9,361 bases of DNA from Acidobacteriota bacterium (lineage in GTDB: Bacteria > Acidobacteriota > Blastocatellia > Pyrinomonadales > Pyrinomonadaceae): the NCBI GenBank assembly GCA_029777145.1, contig JAKOSS010000186.1, positions 1 to 9,361 of the forward strand. Direction: 5' to 3'. A program made the translations under genes and the position numbers. This document shows, in pieces, positions 1-9,361 of this stretch; within the stretch, counting starts at the first letter, position 1, and each line of letters starts with the position of its first letter. Under the pieces are notes generated by a model. The model searched no databases. It was not told the origin of the DNA and worked only from the letters and a program-made list of their open reading frames with translations.

Positions 1-1
1 C

Positions 2-1879
2 GAGTCCGTAAAACTCAAGAACGCGAAATTCAAGGTCAACGACGTAACGCTGCTTCCGATGCCGTATGTCTCGATCCCGATCAGAAAGTCGGACCGGAAA
101 TCAGGATTTCTTACACCGACGTTCGGATTTTCGCCGAATAAAGGACTTAGGGTTTCGGCTGCGTATTTCAAGACGCTCGGAAAATCGGCCGATGTGACCT
201 TCCGCGGCGACATTTACAGCTCGCGCGGAATCGGTTACGGACTCGATTTCCGCTCGCGTGCGAATTCGCGATCGTATTTCAATTTCGGATTCTACGCGGT
301 CAAAGATCGGATCTTCGGCGCCAAGGCCGACGCGAACCATCCGGACCAGGGCGGATCGATCGTGTACGCCGAGGGCGTTCATTACTTCCAGAACGGATTC
401 ACCGCCGCCGCAGACGTTCGTCTGACGTCGAATCTCGCATTCCGGCAGGTCTTTTCGGACGGGATCCAGCAGATCATCTCGCCGATCGAGGTGTCGCAGG
501 CGTTCGTCAACAAAAGTTGGAACAATTACACTCTGAACCTGCTCGCACGGTCTCAGGTGATCTCGATCCCGAACGTCCGGATCAAGACGCGAAACCTGCC
601 GAGCATCAACTTTGAAAAACGTCCGAGCCGGATCTCGTTCCTCAAGAACGTTTACTTCTCGTTCAAGACCAGTCTCGAAGGCGTGTCGCGGCGCGAGGAA
701 GTCGACAATCTTGATCTCTACCGAAGCCAGGTCGGCCGTGATCCGTTGGTGTCGCCTGTAATTGGCCAACGGTTCGACATCCATCCGATAGTCGAGATGC
801 CGATCGACACCAAATACGCGACGTTCACGCTCCGTGCCGGCACGCGCGTCACCTATTACTCGAATTCGTTCAACGACATGCGCCAGCTCGTCGGCCGCGA
901 CGTGATCCGCAAATACGGCGAATTCGAGCTCGACGTCAGACCGGTCGCGCTCGCGAGAAATTTCTTTGGCAAGAATAATCAGTTCCTGTTCCGCCACGTG
1001 ATCGAACCTTTCGTCACGTATCGGCTGATCAAGGGCGTTGATAACTTCAACCGCATCATTCGTTTCGATTACGCGGACATCGCCACCGACACCAACGAGA
1101 TCGAATTCGGCCTGACAAACCGTTTCTACACGCGACGCTTTCCGGAGGCCGTGACCGATGAAGCGCGGCGCAAATTGGCCGAAGATCCGGAGGCGGCCAA
1201 GAACCCGCTGAACATCCAGCCGTACGAGATCTTCACGCTGACGGTCCGCGGCAAGTATTTCTTCGATAAGACGTTCGGCGGAGCGCTGATTCCCGGTCAA
1301 CGCAATCAGATCGACCCGATTACGAGCCTGACCTTTTATACGTTCGGAGGCGTTCCGCGACGGTTCTCGCCGCTCAACGTCGATCTGACCTACCGGCCGC
1401 GGAAGACGATCTTCTGGAATTCGCGCATGGACGTCGGGATTCAGGGCGACGGATTGCGCGCGATCTCGACGACCGTCGGTTACGACACCGACTTCGTCAA
1501 ACTTTTCCAAACCTTCTACTACACGCGCGGCGTGACGCTCAAAGGCGGGCTGGCGCAGTATGCGGACGCCAACGGCAAGGAGGCGGGGACGCTCCGCGGA
1601 TCGCAGTGGAGTCCGTCGATCTTTCTCGGCAACCGCGACCGCGGACTTTATGGTGGCTCGTCGCTTTTCTTCGACTTCCAGAATCGCCGCGCGAGCAAGG
1701 GTTCGCCGCTCATCAGTTCACTCTTCACACTGGGTTACGCCTATGACTGCTGTTCGGTCGCGGCGCAGTATTACACCTTCAACGTCGGGGCGCGGCGCGA
1801 GAATCGTCTGGTCTTCAGTTTTCGTCTGAATGGAATCGGCTCATTCGGAACCGAGCAGTTCGGCCAGGGGCTTCGCTAA
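2..1879 (+). CDS. lptD: LPS-assembly protein LptD, C-terminal part (5' end outside window)
   Basis: The visible 625 residues match the C-terminal barrel region of LptD (OstA/Imp), the outer-membrane protein that, with the lipoprotein LptE, inserts lipopolysaccharide into the outer leaflet. The reading frame is open from base 2, so the in-frame ATG at 59 is internal (Met20 of the fragment) and the true start lies upstream with the periplasmic OstA domain. Family signatures seen: a PYVSIPIRKSDRKSGFLTPT segment near the start, where the OstA domain passes into the barrel; many alternating hydrophobic/aromatic strands; and a DCC motif near the end (Cys583-Cys584 of the fragment). In E. coli LptD an adjacent Cys pair near the C-terminus forms the disulfides needed for activity. 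The protein ends in short amphipathic strands. GC is high (36 of 60 in 1381-1440). The family call is confident; whether the disulfide scheme is conserved cannot be judged without the N-terminal cysteines. Confidence 0.88.
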   Translation, partial: ESVKLKNAKFKVNDVTLLPMPYVSIPIRKSDRKSGFLTPTFGFSPNKGLRVSAAYFKTLGKSADVTFRGDIYSSRGIGYGLDFRSRANSRSYFNFGFYAVKDRIFGAKADANHPDQGGSIVYAEGVHYFQNGFTAAADVRLTSNLAFRQVFSDGIQQIISPIEVSQAFVNKSWNNYTLNLLARSQVISIPNVRIKTRNLPSINFEKRPSRISFLKNVYFSFKTSLEGVSRREEVDNLDLYRSQVGRDPLVSPVIGQRFDIHPIVEMPIDTKYATFTLRAGTRVTYYSNSFNDMRQLVGRDVIRKYGEFELDVRPVALARNFFGKNNQFLFRHVIEPFVTYRLIKGVDNFNRIIRFDYADIATDTNEIEFGLTNRFYTRRFPEAVTDEARRKLAEDPEAAKNPLNIQPYEIFTLTVRGKYFFDKTFGGALIPGQRNQIDPITSLTFYTFGGVPRRFSPLNVDLTYRPRKTIFWNSRMDVGIQGDGLRAISTTVGYDTDFVKLFQTFYYTRGVTLKGGLAQYADANGKEAGTLRGSQWSPSIFLGNRDRGLYGGSSLFFDFQNRRASKGSPLISSLFTLGYAYDCCSVAAQYYTFNVGARRENRLVFSFRLNGIGSFGTEQFGQGLR

Positions 1880-1887
1880 AAGATCGA

Positions 1888-2286
1888 TCACGACCGCAGT
1901 ATCCGCGACGCGGTTTTCGGATCATTGCCGTCAATCGCGATCGATGCATTCCGAATCTTCTCTTCAAGGATCTCGCGTTCCTGGATCGCGCTTTCGCGTG
2001 AGAATTGCGACGCGTCGGCGCGTTTCGTCTGACGTTCGATCTCGATCACCAGCGAACGCTCGGAACGTCGCGTCTGGATCCGCGCGAGGCAAAAACCGAT
2101 CAGGATGAAGATCGGAGGTTCGAGCCGCAACAGCATCGTGCTGTCCTTGAGAGGATCGAGTTTGCCCGCAAATGCCGCCGTGTAGATGACGATGAAGACC
2201 AGCGTCGTGATGATGGCCGCGGCATCCTTCAGATGTTCGATCAGGCCGGGAACAAGGTATGTTCCCGTCTCAGGTTGTGGTTTCAT
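1888..2286 (-). CDS. Small two-helix membrane protein with coiled-coil tail, function unknown
   Basis: I do not recognise this family. The 132-residue product has a hydrophobic helix at about residues 22-41, a second at about 54-70, and then a charged, Glu/Arg-rich segment at about 73-113 that looks like an amphipathic or coiled-coil helix. This suggests an inner-membrane hairpin with a cytoplasmic tail; the positive charges right after helix 2 (QTRRSER) support a cytoplasmic C-terminus. The start was set at 2286 because GAGGGG lies 7 nt upstream of that ATG. An ATG at 2328 would add 14 residues but would place that ribosome binding site inside the gene. It is convergent with lptD (8 bp between stops) and divergent from the sigma factor, so it appears to be a single-gene unit. 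It may be a lineage-specific hypothetical protein; no function can be assigned. Confidence 0.65.
   Translation of the reverse strand: MKPQPETGTYLVPGLIEHLKDAAAIITTLVFIVIYTAAFAGKLDPLKDSTMLLRLEPPIFILIGFCLARIQTRRSERSLVIEIERQTKRADASQFSRESAIQEREILEEKIRNASIAIDGNDPKTASRILRS
2247..2267. repeat. Perfect 7-bp inverted repeat near the start of the small membrane protein gene
   Basis: CGGGAAC and GTTCCCG are separated by 7 nt. The repeat lies at about codons 7-13 of the minus-strand small membrane protein. As RNA it would form a GC-rich hairpin shortly after the start codon, which could affect translation, or it could be a protein-binding palindrome. It may also be chance, because the codons fit an ordinary protein sequence. 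Confidence 0.35.
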
Positions 2287-2489
2287 TTCCCCGCCCCTCA
2301 GTTTGTTTTGTAGTATCAACGCTTTCATTCGTAATAACTTACGGAAAAAAGTCTTGCGTGCGATCGGGATTCGAGCTAAATTATTCCGGTCCGTTTCATT
2401 CGCACACGAAGAATTTCCCTTGTCTTTACGAACACCGTTTCGTCGGGAAAGATAACGCTGCGGGTCTGATTTTTCGCGCCGGGGACGAA
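2287..2489. promoter_or_regulatory. Divergent intergenic region between the small membrane protein and the sigma-kinase operon
   Basis: This 203-bp stretch between two divergent start codons must hold the promoter for each direction. It is more AT-rich than the flanking genes, with an A-run at about 2345-2350. I see no RNA gene and no strong rho-independent terminator. The reading frame of the sigma factor is open through it, but the predicted residues do not resemble the sigma family and the good ribosome binding site lies only before 2490, so I treat it as non-coding. Confidence 0.6.
2354..2382 (+). promoter_or_regulatory. Candidate sigma-70-like promoter for the sigma-kinase operon
   Basis: TTGCGT (2354-2359) and TAAATT (2377-2382) are separated by exactly 17 nt and lie about 107 bp before the sigma factor start. 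The -35 box matches the TTGACA consensus at three of six positions and the -10 box matches at four of six, so this is a weak candidate. An ECF-type promoter used by the encoded sigma factor itself is an alternative that I could not identify. Confidence 0.25.
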
Positions 2490-3052
2490 ATGAACGAAAA
2501 GCCGCAATCCTCCGACATTACCCGGTTGCTCGTCGACTGGGGGAACGGGGACGAGCATGCGCTCGAAAAACTCCTGCCACTGGTTGAACGCGAACTCCTA
2601 CGCATCGCGCGGATGAACCTGCGCCGAGTTAATCCGGGGCAGACGATCGAAACCGCCGCTCTCATCAACGAAACTTATCTTCATCTTATTGAACACAAGA
2701 AGTCTGATTGGCAGAATCGGGCGCACTTTTTCAGCATCGCCGCGATCATCATGCGGCAGTTCCTGCTCAATTACCTCCGAAACCGAAACCGCCAGAAGCG
2801 CGGCGGAGGCGCGATCCGTGTCACGCTCGGTGACGCGATGATCGTTTCGGACGCGAAATCGGAGGAGATCCTCGCGCTTGGAGAAGCGCTCGACGAACTC
2901 GAAACGATCGATCCCCGCAAGGCGAAGGTGGTCGAGCTCCGTTATTTCGGCGGAATGACCGTCGCCGAAACCGCCGCGGTGCTGAAGATCTCCGAAATGA
3001 CCGTCATCCGCGACTGGAACTTCGCGCGCGCGTGGCTATCGAAACAGATCCG

Positions 3053-3056
<4 letters not shown>
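2490..3056 (+). CDS. ECF-type RNA polymerase sigma factor (Sigma70_ECF family)
   Basis: This 188-residue protein fits the short ECF sigma factors common in Acidobacteriota and Planctomycetota (Pfam Sigma70_ECF, TIGR02999-like). Region 2 is visible at about residues 10-105, including the ALINETYLHL segment and the basic FLLNYLRNRNRQKR helix expected to contact promoter DNA. Region 4 lies at about 131-188, with LRYFGGMTVAETAAVLKIS forming the start of a helix-turn-helix and RDWNFARAWL the recognition end. Such factors direct RNA polymerase to a small regulon. The frame is open upstream, but the ATG at 2490 was chosen because GGGGA lies just before it and the family begins at this point. The stop overlaps the kinase start (ATGA), so the two are translationally coupled and the kinase or its partners probably control the sigma factor. 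No separate anti-sigma gene is visible. Confidence 0.9.
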
Positions 3057-5579
<2,523 letters not shown>

Positions 5580-5605
<26 letters not shown>

Positions 5606-7007
5606 TTGCGGAAATTGCAAGGCGGGACTCTTCGGCCGATCTGATCGACCCGTCCAGAAGCTTCTCGATGAAATCACGCAAGTCCAGTGGTATGTTCCGC
5701 CTGATTACGCTTGCGGATCTGGGTCGGGATTCGTCGTAAAGGGTTCCCGTGACGAGAAAGTAGATCACCGCACCGAAAGCGAAAAGATCCTCAGCGGTAC
5801 CTGAAAGACGGGATGAAGCGAACCCCTCGGTTTTCCAGTCGAACCTGCAAACGTCGCCGATTCGATAGGCACCTTCAAAATCAATTGGTCGGACGTGTCC
5901 ACTTTCCGTGACGATCAGGTTCGCCGGCTTGCAGTCGCCCCAGACCCAACCGACCGCATGCAATTCGCAAATTACATCCGCAATCTTCCCGGCGATCTCT
6001 AGTATCTTGCCGAACGAAAGCCGTCTGATTCGTTTTCGCAGCCTCTCATCGAGAGACTCTCCGTCGATGAGTTCCATCACAAAATAGAAGTTCCGGTCGA
6101 TCGTGAAACTGTCGGTAACCCGTGGAACGAGCGATGTCATCGCCCCAAGTTCGTTCAGGTTCCGAAACTCCGCTTCGGCGAGATCTGCGCCATCCGCGCC
6201 GTTCCAGTCAACTTCACCGTTGTGGCGTCCTTGCTTAATGACGCGAATTCGGCCCGTGTGCACATCAAATGCGCGATATGTTCCCCCCTTACCTCGCTGT
6301 TTAAGTGCCTCAAAAACCTTGTATCGGGTCGATAGTGGCGACGTATCGAAAGGAGATACCGTCGCTTCATTTTGGACTCTCAGGAACAGAAATGGATCCG
6401 TCTCCCAGGGGGGCACCGGGGTATGACGGTCGTCCAGTACATCTCTGCCGTCGCCGTCAACAACTACGCTTATCTCTGTTCCAGATTCATCGGCCAAGGT
6501 CCGATTTCGAAAAGCACCGTACCGGTAGAATACGGAACTTGTCGCATTAACTCGCTCGTCAAATGGTACGGTTACCGGATAGAAATCCGCGGTCAATCGG
6601 TCCAAACAAATCGCAATCGACACCGCCTCCGCCGTGTCGCGTGGATAAACCGTGATGAACTTACCTATCTGCCAATACCCATAGTGCAATCCGCTGTTTA
6701 TTCTTGAGAGTTCGTCGAGACTCGCTGGAGCTTTGAACTGAACTCCACGGTCGGTAAGAAATGGTGCGACTACTTCGAAAACGTCGCATGCCTCAAGCAG
6801 GTTGGCGGAAATATGCAATTTCCACCCCTGATCCGGCTCGTCGCGGTACGAATCTCGATTAAATCGCCAAACCGAATTGGATGGGCGCAAAGAAAGGAAA
6901 CGCCCGCAGAGCGTTTCCCACCTTTCCTCGTTTTTCCACCGTATCGACTCTGGAATCATTCGATTGCCGTACTCTTCGTCGTTAATCGATCGGATATTGA
7001 TTTCCAT
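5580..7007 (-). CDS. RamC/LanKC-like lyase-kinase lacking the LanC cyclase domain
   Basis: The 475-residue protein matches the first two domains of class III lanthipeptide synthetases, which phosphorylate Ser/Thr and then eliminate phosphate to give dehydroalanine or dehydrobutyrine. The lyase-like domain spans about residues 25-205: WKLHISA with His65, QFK with Lys92 (27 residues later, the spacing I recall for the catalytic His/Lys pair of VenL), GKFITVYP (115-122) and FYRYGAF (160-166). The kinase domain spans about 229-470: a RGKGGTY loop, Lys258, WGDCKPAN with Asp358 and Asn363 in place of HRD, and DFE (376-378) in place of DFG, as is usual in this family. The protein stops after the kinase C-lobe, whereas full-length LanKC enzymes are about 850-900 residues and carry a LanC domain. 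Start choice is uncertain: ATGs at 7031, 7007 and 6959 are possible and none has a strong ribosome binding site. It overlaps or closely follows the peroxidase gene. A regulatory pseudo-synthetase is an alternative role. Confidence 0.82.
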
Positions 7008-8877
7008 CCGGGTTGGAGTCGAGCCCCTCATCAAGGCTTGCGATCATCGCCGGTGACATGTTATTTCGCGTTCCGGTTCCAGTGTCGATGCCGCATGTCG
7101 AGTTCGACACCATGTAGGCCCGAATCTTCTTCGCCCACGTCGTACCATCCTCGAACTCTTTGTCCTTGCCCATAAGTCGATCGAGTTGTTTCTCGTTCAC
7201 AACGAACTCCGACATGTACTTCTTCATTGCCGACTCGTGATCCTCGGTTCCGAGAATAATTGCCGTCGCCTTTTGTTGGAGCTTGTCTCCCAACCTACCG
7301 CCTTCACCGGTGGGGTCGGCGTAAATCCTGCAGTGAATTTCGTTAATCTTATCGATTATTTTCATTTCTCTATCGTTCTCCTTTGCGTTTTGTTTTTCGA
7401 ACAGATTGATGTTGATGGTTTCTTCTCGTCCCGTTTGCGACCTATTGCGAATGGCACGCCCGATCGGGTCGATAACGTCTCCATCGTGATCCGCGAACTT
7501 GATAAGCTCGGGCATTCCGAATCGTCCGTTTATCCCGAGGAAGTCGGACTCTTTTTCAAAACCGGCGGGCAAAATCGAAAATTCACTTCTCGCCATTAAC
7601 TCAAGAACTGTTTCTGCAACGATTCGACTGCCCAAGATTCCCAATTGCGTCCCGCAACCTTGACGATCAAACCCTGCCTCAACAAGCAAATAGAGCCATA
7701 GCGGCGTTTCCTTTGTGATTCGCCCAGATAATTGGATTTCTGATTCAATTACGTCCGAACTCAAGACGGATACCTGCAAGTTCGAACCTACGCTATCAGC
7801 GATTCTCGCAGCTATGGCTTGACCGGATGGTAGGCCAACCGCCCTTGCACGAAATAGGTCCAATGCAGACAGTGAAGAATTGATCAGGTGACCGGCTCCG
7901 GTCCCAAATGCGAATGATCCGAGTCGCGACGAGATCGACGGGTCTACAGCCTGAGCGAAGTTAAATCGAGTGCGCTCACTGTTTTGTGAACCGTCGATAT
8001 CAAAGAACCATCGCCAGTTGATCAGCCACTCGTTTGGTAGTCTGCCTGAGTTAAATCCATCGAAACCGAACCGACCGTTAAGCCGCATGAGTCTTTCGAT
8101 GGAGGTCAAACCGCCGAAAGTGTCATCGGTGATTCTGTCATTCCAAGTGTAAACATTCCGAATCATGCTATGGCCAAATCGAAATGCTCCAACCGAGAAC
8201 TCCAAGGGCATTATCGGTTCCGCTATCGACGGCGGGTAAAACAATCTGACACCGGCGCGAGCTTCGGCCAGAACGTCCGCATTCACAATCCTTGGAAGAA
8301 AGTCCTCCAATACAACCCACTGATAGTGGCGGATCACGATGCGGCGGGCCTCATCAAATCCGGCTTTGCCGGATAATCCCAATTTACGGACGACGGAATT
8401 GTGAAATTTGATGAATGCCACTTGAAGTTGAGAGATTATGAGGTTCTCATCATTTCGCTTATCTACAACTTGCGGTGTGCCATCCGGCTCTCGTGGCAAA
8501 TCATTGTCATACGACGTGGGTAATCCCAGAACCGTATTCGTCGGTCCCAACCTGAGATAAGCATCGTTCGAGATTAGTGAATTGCGAATTTGTTCAGAAC
8601 CATATAAGGTCTCGAGATCGAAAAATGGCGTCCGACTATTCTTGAACCGGGCAATCCTACTTTGAGTTTGGGTCAGAGGGATCTGACTTTCGTCTAAAGC
8701 GAGATCATGGTCAATGAATTGGCCAAGGTACGTGTATCCTGCGGGTGTAGATGACCGCGAGGGCGCCAGCTCTGTCATTTTCTTCGCGGCCGCGTTGAGT
8801 TCATCGTCAGTGAGATTTAAGGGATCGTCGATTTTTAATGGAGAATCGTAGTAGTACTCAGAGTAATTGTAATCCAT
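6982..8877 (-). CDS. Animal-type haem peroxidase with a 170-residue C-terminal tail
   Basis: The 631-residue protein belongs to the peroxidase-cyclooxygenase superfamily (Pfam An_peroxidase), which uses haem and H2O2 to oxidise small molecules, halides or fatty acids. Seen: GQFIDHD with Gln53, Asp56, distal His57 and Asp58; KRNDEN with Arg141 and Glu144; KFHNSVV (157-163); FRFGHSMI with proximal His236; and a LDLFRARAVGLP segment (339-350). Asp56 and Glu144 correspond to the residues that form covalent haem esters in mammalian peroxidases. There is no signal peptide or membrane helix, so it is probably cytoplasmic or released by another route. The catalytic fold appears to end near residue 462 (FGMPELIKFA). 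The remaining tail is charged and helical (about 495-588), then Ser/Thr-rich around Cys595 (SNSTCGIDTGTGT). The start is well supported by GGAG 8 nt upstream. The gene is AT-richer than its neighbours (22 of 60 GC in 8401-8460). The substrate is unknown. Confidence 0.9.
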   Translation of the reverse strand: MDYNYSEYYYDSPLKIDDPLNLTDDELNAAAKKMTELAPSRSSTPAGYTYLGQFIDHDLALDESQIPLTQTQSRIARFKNSRTPFFDLETLYGSEQIRNSLISNDAYLRLGPTNTVLGLPTSYDNDLPREPDGTPQVVDKRNDENLIISQLQVAFIKFHNSVVRKLGLSGKAGFDEARRIVIRHYQWVVLEDFLPRIVNADVLAEARAGVRLFYPPSIAEPIMPLEFSVGAFRFGHSMIRNVYTWNDRITDDTFGGLTSIERLMRLNGRFGFDGFNSGRLPNEWLINWRWFFDIDGSQNSERTRFNFAQAVDPSISSRLGSFAFGTGAGHLINSSLSALDLFRARAVGLPSGQAIAARIADSVGSNLQVSVLSSDVIESEIQLSGRITKETPLWLYLLVEAGFDRQGCGTQLGILGSRIVAETVLELMARSEFSILPAGFEKESDFLGINGRFGMPELIKFADHDGDVIDPIGRAIRNRSQTGREETININLFEKQNAKENDREMKIIDKINEIHCRIYADPTGEGGRLGDKLQQKATAIILGTEDHESAMKKYMSEFVVNEKQLDRLMGKDKEFEDGTTWAKKIRAYMVSNSTCGIDTGTGTRNNMSPAMIASLDEGLDSNPDGNQYPID

Positions 8878-8936
8878 CGCAAGGTCTCCGCTTCTCGGAT
8901 TGGAAGTTCATTCCAACACCAGCTCTTGAGTAGTTC
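8878..8936. promoter_or_regulatory. Intergenic region upstream of the peroxidase, with a TTGGAA-N5-TTCCAA palindrome
   Basis: This 59-bp gap separates the partial upstream gene from the peroxidase, both on the minus strand. It contains a perfect 6-bp inverted repeat, TTGGAA and TTCCAA with a 5-nt spacer, at 8900-8916, and the peroxidase ribosome binding site (GGAG on the minus strand) close to the start codon. The palindrome could be an operator or a weak RNA hairpin between cistrons. No T-run follows it, so a rho-independent terminator is unlikely. I could not identify a clear promoter. Confidence 0.4.
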
Positions 8937-9361
8937 TTACCCCTCGATCAGATCGAAGGCGATGTCGCAGTCGATCAGGCTGTTGGACCGGGTGAACGTT
9001 TGGTACCCGGGATTGAGTCCGTAATTCCGGCTCGCGCGGCCGGAGTAGGCGATCGAGAACAGCAGATCGTCGTGGTTCTTTTTCAGGATCGACGGGATCG
9101 CCCCGACGACCGCGCCGGCGACCTTGCCGACCAGAGGTGCAGTCAGTCCGGCACCGGCCGCGATCAGGCCGTCGACCCCAGCTTTGACCGTTTTGTCGGC
9201 AAGGAGGCCTTCGAACAACTTCCCTGCGCTGCGGTGTCCGGCATCGCTCTCGACGATGAAGATGTCGAGTCCGAGCAATCCCTTCGGGTCAAGTTCGGGG
9301 TACAGAATGATCCCGTCGCCGATCATCGCCACCGGATTGCCCGGACGGATCTTCTCAAAAA
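8937..9361 (-). CDS. C-terminal end of an unrecognised protein with a glycine-rich hydrophobic segment (5' end outside window)
   Basis: The frame is open to the right edge of the window, so this is the last 140 residues of a longer protein. The GTG at 9332 is in frame but is probably an internal valine, because coding-like sequence continues upstream (FEKIRPGNPVAMIGDG). I do not recognise the family. It begins with what look like beta strands (DGIILYPEL, LLGLDIFIVESD), then has a Gly/Ala-rich hydrophobic segment at about 63-92 of the fragment, long enough for a membrane-inserting or buried helix. It ends with a strand-rich part (DDLLFSIAYSG, CDIAFDLIEG). A beta-sandwich with a helical insert is one reading. 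It lies 59 bp before the peroxidase on the same strand and could share its transcript, but its GC is far higher (42 of 60 in 9121-9180), which suggests a different history. Confidence 0.65.
   Translation of the reverse strand, partial: FEKIRPGNPVAMIGDGIILYPELDPKGLLGLDIFIVESDAGHRSAGKLFEGLLADKTVKAGVDGLIAAGAGLTAPLVGKVAGAVVGAIPSILKKNHDDLLFSIAYSGRASRNYGLNPGYQTFTRSNSLIDCDIAFDLIEG

Noticed and set aside
101..1510. A 469-residue open frame on the minus strand opposite lptD
   Set aside because: It is a shadow of the GC-biased lptD codons: the translation is rich in Arg, Asp and Val without domain motifs, while the plus strand gives a clear LptD barrel.
2259..2489. Upstream extension of the sigma factor frame
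   Set aside because: The added 77 residues do not resemble the family, cross the divergent promoter region and overlap the opposite gene; the ATG at 2490 has a good ribosome binding site.
3032..3052. GTG start for the Ser/Thr kinase, 7 codons upstream
   Set aside because: The ATG at 3053 gives the usual ATGA coupling and the N-terminus normal for the family.
6103..6707. Several plus-strand open frames inside the lyase-kinase gene
   Set aside because: They lie antisense to a protein with clear lyase and kinase motifs, and their translations show no recognisable features.
8900..8916. Rho-independent terminator after the partial upstream gene
   Set aside because: The stem is only 6 bp, AT-rich in part, and no T-run follows on the minus strand.
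8878..8936. A small lanthipeptide precursor gene next to the lyase-kinase or peroxidase
   Set aside because: The gap is too short and holds no open frame with a start, leader and Ser/Thr/Cys core; the 3' side of the lyase-kinase is occupied by the other kinase gene.

Overview
The window looks like chromosomal DNA of a Gram-negative, Acidobacteriota-type bacterium (perhaps Blastocatellia). That is an inference from gene content. There is an LptD-type outer-membrane protein, a short ECF sigma factor of the Sigma70_ECF family translationally coupled to a membrane Ser/Thr kinase with a TolB/FlgO-like domain and TPR repeats (an arrangement common in Acidobacteriota), and high-GC coding. No RNA gene, CRISPR array or transposase was seen.

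Layout. (1) 2-1879, plus strand: the C-terminal barrel part of LptD, cut by the left edge. (2) 1888-2286, minus strand: a small two-helix membrane protein with a coiled-coil tail, ending 8 bp from the end of lptD. (3) 2287-2489: a divergent promoter region. (4) 2490-3056 and 3053-5605, plus strand: sigma factor and receptor-like kinase, joined by an ATGA stop/start overlap. (5) 5580-8877, minus strand: an animal-type haem peroxidase with a long C-terminal tail, followed by a RamC/LanKC-like protein that has the lyase and kinase domains of class III lanthipeptide synthetases but no LanC cyclase domain. Its 3' end overlaps the end of the Ser/Thr kinase gene by 26 bp. (6) 8937-9361, minus strand: the C-terminal end of an unrecognised protein that runs off the right edge and may be the first visible gene of the same operon.

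The left half is an envelope and signalling block: an outer-membrane assembly protein, then a sigma-kinase module that probably senses or relays a stress. The most unusual part is the peroxidase/lyase-kinase pair. It is more AT-rich than its surroundings. No separate lanthipeptide precursor is visible, while the peroxidase tail carries a Ser/Thr-rich stretch around a lone Cys. One testable idea is that the lyase-kinase acts on the peroxidase itself, or on a substrate encoded outside the window, to make dehydroamino acids or lanthionine-like links. This is a hypothesis: the domain assignments are well supported, the functional link is not.
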